A stretch of DNA of 12,519 nucleotides, from positions 1-12,519 of the forward strand of contig CADBLY010000113.1 of NCBI GenBank assembly GCA_902795725.1. The letters run 5' to 3'. Shown in pieces: positions 1 through 7,039 of this stretch; position 1 is the first letter of the stretch, and the number at the start of each line of letters is the position of its first letter. This stretch comes from an uncultured Erysipelotrichaceae bacterium. GTDB taxonomy: Bacteria > Bacillota_I > Bacilli_A > RF39 > UBA660. Position numbers and translations under genes: made by a program. Under the pieces are notes generated by a model. That model was given only the letters and a program-made list of their open reading frames with translations, was not told the origin of the DNA and ran no database searches.

Positions 1-20
1 ATATTTTTTTAAATTTGTAC

Positions 21-49
21 TTGACTTATATGTTATAACATAATATAAT
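21..49 (+). promoter_or_regulatory. sigma-A promoter of rpsD
   Basis: A -35 box TTGACT (21-26) and a -10 box TATAAT (44-49) are separated by exactly 17 bases. Transcription would start near 56, giving an untranslated leader of about 140 bases before rpsD. The boxes match the consensus at 11 of 12 positions, as expected for a strong ribosomal protein promoter. Confidence 0.9.
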
Positions 50-55
50 TGTAGC

Positions 56-194
56 TAATGGAAGCAGCCGAGTATAAATTTTTAACGTGTTTATTATCTT
101 AAGGGTTTATTTGTAACCTAGCTTTCAAGGTGAAGATATTAGTTTAAACACCCTAGAAATGAATTACTCGAAAAGCTCCTAGAAAGGAGAAATT
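56..194 (+). promoter_or_regulatory. structured rpsD leader, probable S4 autoregulatory pseudoknot
   Basis: The leader between promoter and rpsD can form interlocked helices. CGAGTA (69-74) pairs perfectly with TACTCG (165-170). AGCTTT (120-125), lying inside that helix, pairs with AAAGCT (172-177), lying outside it, and the flanking CTAG at 118-121 and CTAG at 179-182 can also pair. This crossing arrangement is a pseudoknot. A small hairpin can form from GGTT (104-107) with AACC (115-118), and GGTG (129-132) can pair with CACC (149-152). The second helix ends directly before the ribosome binding site (about 183-190), so its formation could limit translation. In Bacillus and in the E. coli alpha operon, S4 binds a pseudoknotted leader to repress translation; the assignment here rests on position and topology, not on a covariance search. 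Confidence 0.7.
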
Positions 195-800
195 ATGTCA
201 AGATATACACAATCTAGTTATCGTAAGAGTCGTCGTTTAGGATTCTCTACTTTAGAAACTGGTAAAGAATTAGCTAAAAAACCTTACGCACCTGGTATGC
301 ATGGACAAAAACGTGCGAAAAAACTAAGTGAATATGGTATTCAGTTACAAGAAAAACAAAAAGTTAGATTTATGTATGGCCTAAATGAAAAACAATTTAG
401 AAAAACTTTTGATAAAGCTGGTAAAATTAAAGGTGTACATGGTGAAAACTTCTTAAGACTTCATGAAAGTCGTTTAGATAACGTAGTATATCGTATCGGT
501 TTTGCAACAACAAGACGTGGTGCTCGTCAACTTGTTAATCATGGACATATTACTGTTAATGGTAAAAAAGTTGATATTCCATCATATACTTGTAAACCAA
601 ATGATATTATAAGTTTAAAAGAAAACGATAAAGAATTAACTATTGTTAAATCTTCATTAGAAGCATTAAACAAAAGAGTTGACTTTATTTCTTACGATGA
701 AAATAAAATGGAAGCTACTTACTTAAGATATCCAGAAAGAAGTGAGTTAAATGCTAACATTAATGAATCATTAATCGTTGAATTCTACAATAGAGCTTAA
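195..800 (+). CDS. rpsD: 30S ribosomal protein S4
   Basis: This is S4, the primary 16S rRNA-binding protein that nucleates assembly of the 30S body; in many bacteria it also represses its own mRNA. The 201-residue length is normal for the family. The N-terminal part has the RRLG, GKEL and [10 protein letters not shown] segments and the [14 protein letters not shown] helix. The S4 RNA-binding domain is at about 91-150, with [13 protein letters not shown] and [13 protein letters not shown]. The family C-terminus, [19 protein letters not shown], is complete. There are no cysteines in the N-terminal region, so it is the form without a zinc knuckle. The ATG follows GAAAGGAG at suitable spacing. 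It is monocistronic here: its own promoter and leader precede it and a terminator overlaps its stop codon. Confidence 0.98.
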   Translation: MSRYTQSSYRKSRRLGFSTLETGKELAKKPYAPGMHGQKRAKKLSEYGIQLQEKQKVRFMYGLNEKQFRKTFDKAGKIKGVHGENFLRLHESRLDNVVYRIGFATTRRGARQLVNHGHITVNGKKVDIPSYTCKPNDIISLKENDKELTIVKSSLEALNKRVDFISYDENKMEATYLRYPERSELNANINESLIVEFYNRA

Positions 801-814
801 GCTCTATTTTTTTT
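791..814 (+). terminator. rho-independent terminator of rpsD
   Basis: Stem TAGAGC (791-796), loop TTAA, stem GCTCTA (801-806), then an uninterrupted T run to 814. The stem begins inside the last codons of rpsD, and its loop holds the rpsD stop and the convergent gpr stop. The T tract is only on the plus-strand side, so it should act mainly on rpsD transcripts. Confidence 0.88.
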
Positions 815-1822
815 ATGTAACATGTTATTTAAAGATTGGGCAATTAATTCAGATAGTTTAATGATAACAAAATCTATTTCTTTTGGAGTAACCATTAAAT
901 TATATCCAATAGGAGTTAATACTTCATAGATTAATTCTCTTACTTCATTATCATCTAAATTACCAATAAGGCCTAACAATCTCTGCTTATCTTCTACATT
1001 AATATTTATCTCTTTATTAAGATAATTAACATTATTAAAAGTTAATTTACTTTGAGGTAATTTATTATATTCTTTAATAAAAGCATAATGCTTATACATA
1101 TAATTAATTGTATCAGATACAATGACTGATGCATCAACAACGGTAGGAATACCAATAGCAACTACTGGTATCCCAATAGTATCTAAACTTAATTCCTTTC
1201 TACTATTACCTATCCCACTTCCCGGATGAATACCAGTATTAGTCATTTGAATAGTTCTATTAACTCTATCTATAGATTGACTTGCTAATGAATCAATAGC
1301 TATTAAAAAATCAGGTTTTATTTTATCCACAATACTTTTAATAATATCAGTAGTTTCAATTCCAGTTTGTCCTGATACCCCAGGAGCAATCGCACTTACT
1401 CGACGATATCCTTCTTCTAGTTGTCCCAATTTATATATATGATTCGTTACTAACACCTTATCAATCACTAATGGTCCTAATGAATCTGGAGTAGAATTTT
1501 GATTTCCCAATCCAACTATTAAACAAGTATCACTATCCTTGATATGCATTCTTGATAAAAGAATAGATAATTGTTCTTTCACCACTTTGTATACACTATT
1601 ATAATTATCCGTATCTGTAACATCCTTAAATTCAATTGTTATATAAAAGCCTTCTTTCTTATTTAAAGCATTATCTTTATTTAATGCAACATCAGTTATT
1701 GTTATATTATTAATGTTCTTAAAACTCTGTTTAATACCTTTTAAACTAGTAGTATTCTCGATATTATCAATAGCCAAATCAGATCTAATACTATAATTTT
1801 GCAAATCAATTTCATGTTTCAT
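797..1822 (-). CDS. gpr: germination protease GPR (spore protease)
   Basis: GPR is the A25-family endopeptidase made in the forespore. It degrades small acid-soluble spore proteins during germination, releasing amino acids. Recognisable family segments are [75 protein letters not shown] and [10 protein letters not shown] near the C-terminus. I place the start at the ATG at 1822 (341 residues), preceded by GGTGAT. A longer frame opens at a GTG at 1855 but adds 11 residues unlike the family. With the ATG start, residues 10-17 read YSIRSDLA, so the known self-processing point of the zymogen would fall after Asp15, giving a 15-residue propeptide as in Bacillus megaterium. It is convergent with rpsD (overlapping stops) and divergent from rpsT. 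Its presence implies a spore former. Confidence 0.95.
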   Translation of the reverse strand: MKHEIDLQNYSIRSDLAIDNIENTTSLKGIKQSFKNINNITITDVALNKDNALNKKEGFYITIEFKDVTDTDNYNSVYKVVKEQLSILLSRMHIKDSDTCLIVGLGNQNSTPDSLGPLVIDKVLVTNHIYKLGQLEEGYRRVSAIAPGVSGQTGIETTDIIKSIVDKIKPDFLIAIDSLASQSIDRVNRTIQMTNTGIHPGSGIGNSRKELSLDTIGIPVVAIGIPTVVDASVIVSDTINYMYKHYAFIKEYNKLPQSKLTFNNVNYLNKEININVEDKQRLLGLIGNLDDNEVRELIYEVLTPIGYNLMVTPKEIDFVIIKLSELIAQSLNNMLHKKNRA

Positions 1823-1864
1823 ATTATCACCACTACTATTTTTACCAAAACACACCTATTTTAT

Positions 1865-1893
1865 TTGCATTTTTAAAGGATTTTTGATAAAAT
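1865..1893 (+). promoter_or_regulatory. probable sigma-A promoter of rpsT
   Basis: A -35 box TTGCAT (1865-1870) and a -10 box TAAAAT (1888-1893) are spaced by 17 bases and would start transcription near 1900, about 25 bases before rpsT. An overlapping TATACT at 1893-1898 is an alternative -10 but lacks a good -35 at the right distance. Confidence 0.6.
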
Positions 1894-1924
1894 ATACTCA
1901 TATGTGTGATTCGGAGGTGAATTT

Positions 1925-2188
1925 ATGGCTAATATGAAGAATGCTAAAAAAAGAATTTTAGTAAACGAAAAAAAAGAAGTAACAAATAACAATTATGAAG
2001 CTACTATGAAAAACTCTATTAAAAAAGTAGAAAGAGCTATTTCAAGTAAAGATAAAGATAAAGCTAATGAAGCTTTAAAAGTAGCAATCAAAGCAATAGA
2101 TAAAGCTACTAAAGCTGGTGTATCAAAACAAAATAAATCAGCTAGAAATAAATCAAGATTAACAAAGAAAGTTAATGCAATGGAGTAA
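1925..2188 (+). CDS. rpsT: 30S ribosomal protein S20
   Basis: S20 is a small, very basic helical protein that binds the 5' domain and helix 44 of 16S rRNA in the small subunit. The 87 residues match the usual length. The sequence opens MANMKNAKKRI, has the central IKKVERAI helix and the KAGVSKQNKSARNKSRL segment near the end, as in other S20 proteins. The ribosome binding site is a strong GGAGGTG five bases before the ATG. It is transcribed alone, divergently from gpr, with a terminator at its stop codon. rpsT next to gpr is a common arrangement in Firmicutes, although here the two are divergent. Confidence 0.97.
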   Translation: MANMKNAKKRILVNEKKEVTNNNYEATMKNSIKKVERAISSKDKDKANEALKVAIKAIDKATKAGVSKQNKSARNKSRLTKKVNAME

Positions 2189-2206
2189 TAATTACTTCAT
2201 TTTTTT
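2180..2206 (+). terminator. rho-independent terminator of rpsT
   Basis: ATGGAGTA (2180-2187) pairs with TACTTCAT (2193-2200) with one G-U pair and a five-base loop, followed by T residues through 2206. The stem includes the last codons and stop of rpsT. Confidence 0.75.
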
Positions 2207-2212
2207 ATACAC

Positions 2213-2241
2213 AAAAGACTAGATATTAAACTCTAGTCTTT
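2213..2241 (-). terminator. hairpin downstream of the bacteriocin genes, probable terminator
   Basis: AAAGACTAGA (2214-2223) and TCTAGTCTTT (2232-2241) form a perfect 10-bp stem with an eight-base loop. Read on the minus strand, the GACTAGA/TCTAGTC core is followed by TTTTGTGT. It lies about 40 bases after the second peptide gene and between converging transcripts, so it may stop the minus-strand operon. The T tract is short, hence the moderate confidence. Confidence 0.5.
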
Positions 2242-2279
2242 AAAAGTATCTAACTTCTTCTCAAAAATATAAATAAGTT

Positions 2280-2447
2280 TTACATCTTACAAATTTTTCC
2301 ACTTCTAAGTCTAACAATACTTGTCCCTACAGTTCTTCCAAGTTCAAGTATAGTACCACCAATACGAGCAATAGCATTTAATAAAGCAGCTGTTATGTTA
2401 ATACCACCTTTAATACTTAGTAACTGATCTTTTCCTAACCTTTTCAT
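2280..2447 (-). CDS. double-glycine leader bacteriocin-like peptide B
   Basis: A 55-codon gene read directly from the sequence. Residues 1-15 (MKRLGKDQLLSIKGG) are a double-glycine leader: Gly at -1 and -2, Ile at -4, Leu at -7, Gln at -8 (usually Glu), Leu at -12. The predicted mature peptide has 40 residues with net charge about +5. It starts INITAALLNAIARIGG, contains the GxxxG motif GRTVG (mature 22-26) plus AxxxA and AxxxG spacings, and ends in a basic tail with its only cysteine third from the end. These are features of one half of a class IIb bacteriocin, which acts by inserting a helix-helix pair into target membranes. The ATG follows AGGTGAT, which overlaps the stop of the peptide A gene eight bases away, so translation of the two is probably coupled. 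I recognise the class, not a named member. Confidence 0.85.
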   Translation of the reverse strand: MKRLGKDQLLSIKGGINITAALLNAIARIGGTILELGRTVGTSIVRLRSGKICKM

Positions 2448-2455
2448 ATCATCAC

Positions 2456-2596
2456 CTAATTACACCTAAGTGGTCGTAATATACCATCAATTAAACCAAC
2501 AATAAAGGTTATACCACCAGCTATAAGTGCTCCTAATCCCCACTTATAACCACCACCACTTACATTCATTAATTCTTCTTTTTCTAAATGTTTCAT
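2456..2596 (-). CDS. double-glycine leader bacteriocin-like peptide A
   Basis: A 46-codon gene on the minus strand, 60 bases after the exporter gene. The leader MKHLEKEELMNVSGG (1-15) fits the double-glycine consensus at every key position: Leu -12, Glu -8, Leu -7, Val -4, Gly -2 and -1. A third glycine follows and would be mature residue 1. The predicted mature peptide of 31 residues begins GYKWGLGALIAGG, is mostly hydrophobic, carries GxxxG motifs at mature 1-5 and 19-23 (GLIDG), and ends RPLRCN with a single cysteine. It has the expected size and make-up for the partner of peptide B in a two-peptide bacteriocin. The ribosome binding site is GGAAAGGAG about seven bases before the ATG. No promoter of its own is convincing, so it is probably co-transcribed with the exporter. 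Confidence 0.88.
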   Translation of the reverse strand: MKHLEKEELMNVSGGGYKWGLGALIAGGITFIVGLIDGILRPLRCN

Positions 2597-2656
2597 AATA
2601 TTCTCCTTTCCTGTCACATAATTAGTTTAGTTTATGTTTGCCGAATCATTGAATCA

Positions 2657-4729
2657 TTAATTCCCTTTTCTATCATTTCTAATTATAGTGCCATTATCAA
2701 TTTCTATTAATTGATCAAAAAGATCCATATTATCCAAACGATGAGAAATAACAATAATTGTCTTATCAGTATAAGTTTTAAACATGTTTTTTAAGATCTT
2801 TCTTTCTAGATTTATATCAATTTGATTTAATCCTTCATCAATAATAAGAATATTAAATCTTTTTAATAAACTTCTAGCTAATATAATACGCTGCCTTTCC
2901 CCACCTGATAAATTAAAGCCATTTTCTTCTATCATCATATTATATCCTTGATCATTAAAAATAGAATCAACATGACACATCTTTGTGACCTTAACGAATT
3001 CATCTTGCTTACTACCAGTAATATTAATATTATTATATATTGTATCATTAAATAGTATTTCATTTTGATTAATATAAACAATATCTTGTTCTATAGAATT
3101 CTTAGATATATTATTAATATCAATATCATCAATTATAACTTGTCCTTTTCCCACATCATAATACTTCATTAATAATTTAAACAAAGTACTTTTACCACTA
3201 CCACTTTTGCCTATTACCATAACTTTACTTTTATGACTAATATTTAAATCAATATCTTTTAAAATCATATCTCTATCATTAAAAGTAAATTTTAGTTTAT
3301 TAAACCTAATATCTCCACATAACTCTTTTTCAATCAAACCATTACTACTATTATCTTTAATAATTATCTCATTTATTCTCTTTAATGAACTTTTAGCTTC
3401 CTTTATTTCATTATCCATTGATAAAATAGCTTTTAACGGTTCAATAAAAAGATTAAAAAGAATACTATAAGTAAGTAAACTACCCAATGTATATTGCTTA
3501 TTAATTACCAATAAACCACCAATAAAAAACATCACTACAAAACCAATATCATTAATCAAGTCTTTTAAAAAAACATGTATAAAATAATAAAATTGATACT
3601 TTTTTATTTGATTTATTAGACGATAATATTTCTCCTTAAATTTGCATATCATATTCTTTTCAATATGTAATCCCTTTAATGTTTCAAAACCACTAATAGA
3701 CTCTATCATAAAAGAAGTCGTCTCAGCTTTTTGATTCTGTATTTTTCTAATACTTACTTGATATATATTTTTAAACACTATTACAGTAATAAAATAAAAG
3801 ATAATTATTATACTAGTCACAATAAATAGCACATGATTTAATAAATAAAGAACAATAAAAACAACCATAGTTAAGGGTAGATCAATAAATAAAGTAAGAG
3901 CTACCTTACTTATCATATCACGAACAATAGCTAAATCATTGATTCTCGATATAATATCCCCTGTAGAACGATTACGATAGTAATGATAAGGAAGCATTAT
4001 TATTTTTTGAAAAACAGTTTTAGTTAAATCATAATCAATCTTATGATTAATATCAATTAATACTTTGTTTCTTATAAAGGATACCAATGATTTTAATAAA
4101 AATGTAGAAAAGAAAACAATTAATATATTATATAATAATTTTTCAGAACGAATATTAATACCCTTTATTATAAACTCTAGATATAAAGAACTTAAAATAG
4201 ATAACAAAGTTAAAATAATAGATAAAAATATTAATTTAAACAACAATATTTTATTCTTAACTAATATACTATATATAAATTTATAATTACAATTATTAAT
4301 AATAGGAATAGTTTTATAAGGTTTAGATATTATTAAAACATTATTATAAATATTATTAAAAGCCTTAAAAGATATTCTTTTCACACTATCCTGGGGGTCC
4401 CCTATTATTAAATAATTTCTTTTATAATTTACTCTATAGATTACAATAAAGTGTTTATAATTAGATATTGATACACTTGCAATACAAGGTAACATTATAT
4501 CTTCCTTTCTAAATTCATCTAATGGACATTCAACTCCATAACTTTCAAATCCAATATTGTCTAAAGCTTGCGTTAAATGATAAGCTGTAGTTCCATCTTT
4601 ATTCGTTTTAGTCATTTCCCTTAGATCATCTAATGGAATATAACCATTATGATATTTAATAATCATTGATAAACATGCTGCCCCACAATCCTTAATCTCT
4701 TCCTGTTTTTCAAATGGATATTTTTTCAT
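2657..4729 (-). CDS. peptidase-containing ABC exporter for double-glycine peptides
   Basis: A full-length PCAT-type transporter that removes double-glycine leaders on the cytoplasmic side and exports the mature peptide using ATP. The C39 peptidase domain spans about 1-130, with oxyanion Gln9, catalytic Cys15 (in DCGAAC), His93 and Asp111 (GDP). A six-helix membrane domain follows at about 155-435. The ATPase has Walker A GKSGSGKST (507-515), Q-loop Gln555, signature LSGGERQR (607-614), Walker B ILIIDE (627-632) and the switch His663. The usual D-loop SALD is replaced by NQID. I choose the ATG at 4729 (690 residues). An in-frame GTG at 4747 is unlikely because the AGGAGG ribosome binding site lies inside the six codons it would add. 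The two peptide genes directly downstream are its likely substrates. No HlyD-type accessory protein is present. Confidence 0.95.
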   Translation of the reverse strand: MKKYPFEKQEEIKDCGAACLSMIIKYHNGYIPLDDLREMTKTNKDGTTAYHLTQALDNIGFESYGVECPLDEFRKEDIMLPCIASVSISNYKHFIVIYRVNYKRNYLIIGDPQDSVKRISFKAFNNIYNNVLIISKPYKTIPIINNCNYKFIYSILVKNKILLFKLIFLSIILTLLSILSSLYLEFIIKGINIRSEKLLYNILIVFFSTFLLKSLVSFIRNKVLIDINHKIDYDLTKTVFQKIIMLPYHYYRNRSTGDIISRINDLAIVRDMISKVALTLFIDLPLTMVVFIVLYLLNHVLFIVTSIIIIFYFITVIVFKNIYQVSIRKIQNQKAETTSFMIESISGFETLKGLHIEKNMICKFKEKYYRLINQIKKYQFYYFIHVFLKDLINDIGFVVMFFIGGLLVINKQYTLGSLLTYSILFNLFIEPLKAILSMDNEIKEAKSSLKRINEIIIKDNSSNGLIEKELCGDIRFNKLKFTFNDRDMILKDIDLNISHKSKVMVIGKSGSGKSTLFKLLMKYYDVGKGQVIIDDIDINNISKNSIEQDIVYINQNEILFNDTIYNNINITGSKQDEFVKVTKMCHVDSIFNDQGYNMMIEENGFNLSGGERQRIILARSLLKRFNILIIDEGLNQIDINLERKILKNMFKTYTDKTIIVISHRLDNMDLFDQLIEIDNGTIIRNDRKGN

Positions 4730-4836
4730 ATCTTTTTGCCTCCTCACTTATATTATTATCTAAAACTTTTTAATTTCCTTTTTTTTTCGACAACTTTTTT
4801 TACTTTTTTTTAAAATGCAAAAAAAAGGCTACAAAT
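4730..4836. other. A/T-tract intergenic region before the exporter
   Basis: This spacer holds the exporter's AGGAGG and several homopolymer runs: nine T at 4779-4787, seven at 4795-4801, eight at 4804-4811 and eight A at 4819-4826. The exporter promoter should lie here, since the upstream gene ends in a terminator. I find no -35/-10 pair with good spacing on the minus strand. A weak GATAAT-like box near 4755 has no matching -35, so the promoter may need an activator or lie within the tracts. Confidence 0.5.
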
Positions 4837-4867
4837 AAAAAAGAACAGCTCATATATTTGAACTGTT
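4837..4867 (-). terminator. rho-independent terminator of the acyltransferase gene
   Basis: On the minus strand AACAGTTCA pairs with TGAGCTGTT (plus coordinates 4859-4867 and 4844-4852) with one G-U pair and a six-base loop, followed by C and six T. It starts just after the acyltransferase stop codon and separates that gene from the exporter. The plus strand also ends in T, so it could work in both directions. Confidence 0.8.
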
Positions 4868-4868
4868 T

Positions 4869-5876
4869 TTATACTAACCATTTTTTTAAAATTGGAATAT
4901 GATTCAAAACAAAAGATATCATAAGTGAAATAATAAACAAAATAATAACTATTAACGGAACCGATAATAAAACATTAAAAGACATTGTATTAATTGGTAA
5001 TATATCAAGTATCAAAGGATGTATCAAATAAATTCCAAAAGTTAGTTTAGTAATTTTACCTATTAATTTATTATCCCTAACCTGTTTATTTAAATGTGTC
5101 TTAAAAATAATAAACACAGCTATACTCTCTAAAAGAATAGCAAACGACGATAAATCATAAAATATTTCCACAACATTTAAAGAACTAATAGTAAATACAT
5201 GACTTAACACAACCGTTGTAGCTGCACCTATTATCCCCAGTAAATACATAATATATTCTTTAACCTTTGAAATACTAATATTGTGCAAATAATAACCTAA
5301 TAAATAATATACGGGGTAACACACACCAAATCCAAAATAAATACGATGATTAAGTTGAAATAAATGTTTTTCAAAACCATCCAAAGCAGGAATTAATCTT
5401 AATATATCAAACATGTTAGGAATAATAAAAGCAAAGATAATACCAACAATAATAAAATACCTAGTAGTCCTTAAATCCCTAGTAATCCCCCTTAAAAATG
5501 GTGTAGCTATATATATTCCAATTAACATAATTAAATACCATAAATGATAATTACCCTTTAAAAAACTATCAAAAGATAAATCATGATATATTAATCCATA
5601 AACAAAAGACCATACAATAAAGCAGCAAAGAATCTTAGGAATATATTTTGTATATATTTTCTTAATACTAACATCCCTTTTAGGATCCAACATAAACACA
5701 CCACTAACCATTAAAAACACAGGCACAGCATAACGAGCAATACTAGAATAAAAATTAAAAGTACTATAAATAGTTGTAGTAACCAAAGCATTTTTAACAT
5801 TCTGCATAGCAACATGTATAGTTATAACCCCAATACATGCTACTATCTTTAATAAATCTAAATACTTAATTCTCAC
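4869..5876 (-). CDS. acyltransferase family 3 integral membrane protein
   Basis: A 335-residue, very hydrophobic protein of the acyltransferase-3 family (the group of OafA, WecH and the membrane part of OatA). Members move acetyl or other acyl groups from the cytoplasm onto sugars or envelope polymers. The N-terminus YLDLLKIVACIGVITIHV has the family's Asp (7) and membrane His (21), with Lys10 where Arg is usual. VPVFLMVSGVFML (51-63) and HLWYLIMLIGIYIATPFLR (111-129) are also typical. About ten membrane helices span the protein and there is no extra extracytoplasmic domain. Its substrate cannot be told from the sequence. The start is GTG at 5876, with GGAG ten bases upstream. It has its own promoter and terminator, so a link to the bacteriocin genes is not shown. 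Confidence 0.85.
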   Translation of the reverse strand: MRIKYLDLLKIVACIGVITIHVAMQNVKNALVTTTIYSTFNFYSSIARYAVPVFLMVSGVFMLDPKRDVSIKKIYTKYIPKILCCFIVWSFVYGLIYHDLSFDSFLKGNYHLWYLIMLIGIYIATPFLRGITRDLRTTRYFIIVGIIFAFIIPNMFDILRLIPALDGFEKHLFQLNHRIYFGFGVCYPVYYLLGYYLHNISISKVKEYIMYLLGIIGAATTVVLSHVFTISSLNVVEIFYDLSSFAILLESIAVFIIFKTHLNKQVRDNKLIGKITKLTFGIYLIHPLILDILPINTMSFNVLLSVPLIVIILFIISLMISFVLNHIPILKKWLV

Positions 5877-5902
5877 TATTAACCAACTCCATTACTATAA
5901 TA

Positions 5903-5911
5903 ATTATAACA
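5903..5911 (-). promoter_or_regulatory. extended -10 promoter of the acyltransferase gene
   Basis: The minus strand reads TGTTATAAT, a TGN-extended -10 with a perfect TATAAT (5903-5908). It lies about 27 bases before the GTG start and just after the dnaJ terminator. No good -35 is visible, which is acceptable for extended -10 promoters. Confidence 0.6.
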
Positions 5912-5912
5912 T

Positions 5913-5949
5913 GAAAAAAAGATAAATTATTATAAATATTTATTTATCT
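5913..5949 (-). terminator. terminator of the hrcA-dnaJ operon
   Basis: On the minus strand AGATAAAT (5949-5942) and ATTTATCT (5927-5920) form a perfect 8-bp, AT-rich stem, followed by six or seven T. The stem starts in the last codons of dnaJ and its loop contains the stop codon. The pairing is weak in energy but the T tract is good, and it sits where an operon end is expected. Confidence 0.6.
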
Positions 5950-7027
5950 CTTTAAATTCATTAGTCTCTAAATTGGTTTTAGATAATTCTTCAAAACATT
6001 TCTTTTGTTTTCTATCTAATTTAGTTGGTATAACAACCTTAATAACAACATACATATTTCCTTTAGAAGAACTATTAATGTGTGTAACACCCTTTCCCTT
6101 AACACGGTGTTTATCACCATTCTGACTACCAGCTGGAATATTTAGTTTAATATTACCATAAAGGGTTGGTATATCCTTTTTACATCCCAATACAGCATCA
6201 GTAACAGTTATTGGAAGTTCTAAATATATATCATAATTATCCCTAATAAAAATAGGATGATCTTTAACAACAAATTCTAAGTACAAATCTCCATTAGAAC
6301 CACCATTAACACCAGCATCTCCTTTACCACTTATTCTAAGACGACTTCCCGTATCTACACCAGCAGGCACTTTAACATCAAAATCACTTCTTTTATTAAT
6401 ACTTCCTCTACCGTGACATTTTGTACAAGTAGTATCATATGATACACCTTCCCCATGACAATCTGGACAAGTTGTTCTTGACATAAATGATCCTAAAATA
6501 GTTCTTTGTTCTTGAGTTACCACACCAGATCCATGACAAGTTTTACAGGTGTGTTCACCCTTACCACCTTTTCCATTACATTCAGAACATTTTTCTAAAA
6601 CATCAAGGCTAATATTCTTTGTAGTTCCATAAACCGCTTCATCAAACGTTAAATTAATACGCATAAGTCTATCGGAACCACGACGCGCTCTACTACTTCC
6701 TTTTCTTCCAAAACCGTCAAAGTTGAATGATCCACCAAATAGATCATCAAATATATCACTGAAATCAAAATTTGAAAAGTCAAATCCCGCTCCACCATTC
6801 ATTTGGTCAAATGCCGCATGACCAAATTGATCATATTGTTGTCTTTTTTGTGGATCACTTAATACTGCATAAGCTTCTTGGGCTTCTTTAAACTTTTCTT
6901 CCGCATCCGGTTCTTTTGATACATCAGGATGATACTTTTTAGCTAGACGTCTAAAGGCTCTTTTTATATCTTGTTCGCTCGCACCCTTTTCAACACCCAG
7001 TATCTCATAATAATCTCTTTTTTCCAT
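5930..7027 (-). CDS. dnaJ: chaperone protein DnaJ (Hsp40)
   Basis: DnaJ delivers unfolded proteins to DnaK and stimulates its ATPase in the cytoplasm. All parts of a class A DnaJ are present: J-domain with the HPD motif at 33-35, a Gly/Phe region at about 77-107, four zinc-binding CxxCxGxG repeats starting at 147, 161, 187 and 201, and the two C-terminal substrate-binding domains. Length is 365 residues, slightly below the Bacillus subtilis protein. The ATG follows AGGTAGGTGAAGT, and only 12 bases separate it from the pepF stop, which lies within the ribosome binding region. The two genes are therefore very likely coupled. It is the last gene of the operon. Confidence 0.98.
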   Translation of the reverse strand: MEKRDYYEILGVEKGASEQDIKRAFRRLAKKYHPDVSKEPDAEEKFKEAQEAYAVLSDPQKRQQYDQFGHAAFDQMNGGAGFDFSNFDFSDIFDDLFGGSFNFDGFGRKGSSRARRGSDRLMRINLTFDEAVYGTTKNISLDVLEKCSECNGKGGKGEHTCKTCHGSGVVTQEQRTILGSFMSRTTCPDCHGEGVSYDTTCTKCHGRGSINKRSDFDVKVPAGVDTGSRLRISGKGDAGVNGGSNGDLYLEFVVKDHPIFIRDNYDIYLELPITVTDAVLGCKKDIPTLYGNIKLNIPAGSQNGDKHRVKGKGVTHINSSSKGNMYVVIKVVIPTKLDRKQKKCFEELSKTNLETNEFKEINKYL

Positions 7028-7039
7028 ACTTCACCTACC

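Noticed and set aside
1837..1868. Possible forespore (sigma-F type) promoter for gpr: GCAAA, 17 bases, GGTAAAAATA on the minus strand
   Set aside because: The implied start site is only about eight bases before the ATG, leaving no room for the GGTGAT ribosome binding site. The short motif is easy to find by chance in this AT-rich DNA.
2643..2658. GAATCATT repeated twice in tandem at the end of the exporter gene
   Set aside because: Only 16 bases, no further copies and no link to a promoter or mobile element; probably chance.
4065..4286. 73-codon frame on the plus strand
   Set aside because: Lies antisense within the exporter membrane domain, is AT-rich low complexity and has no ribosome binding site.
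4779..4826. Phased A/T tracts as curved DNA
   Set aside because: Tract centres are about 15 and 9 bases apart, not in helical phase, so intrinsic bending is not supported.
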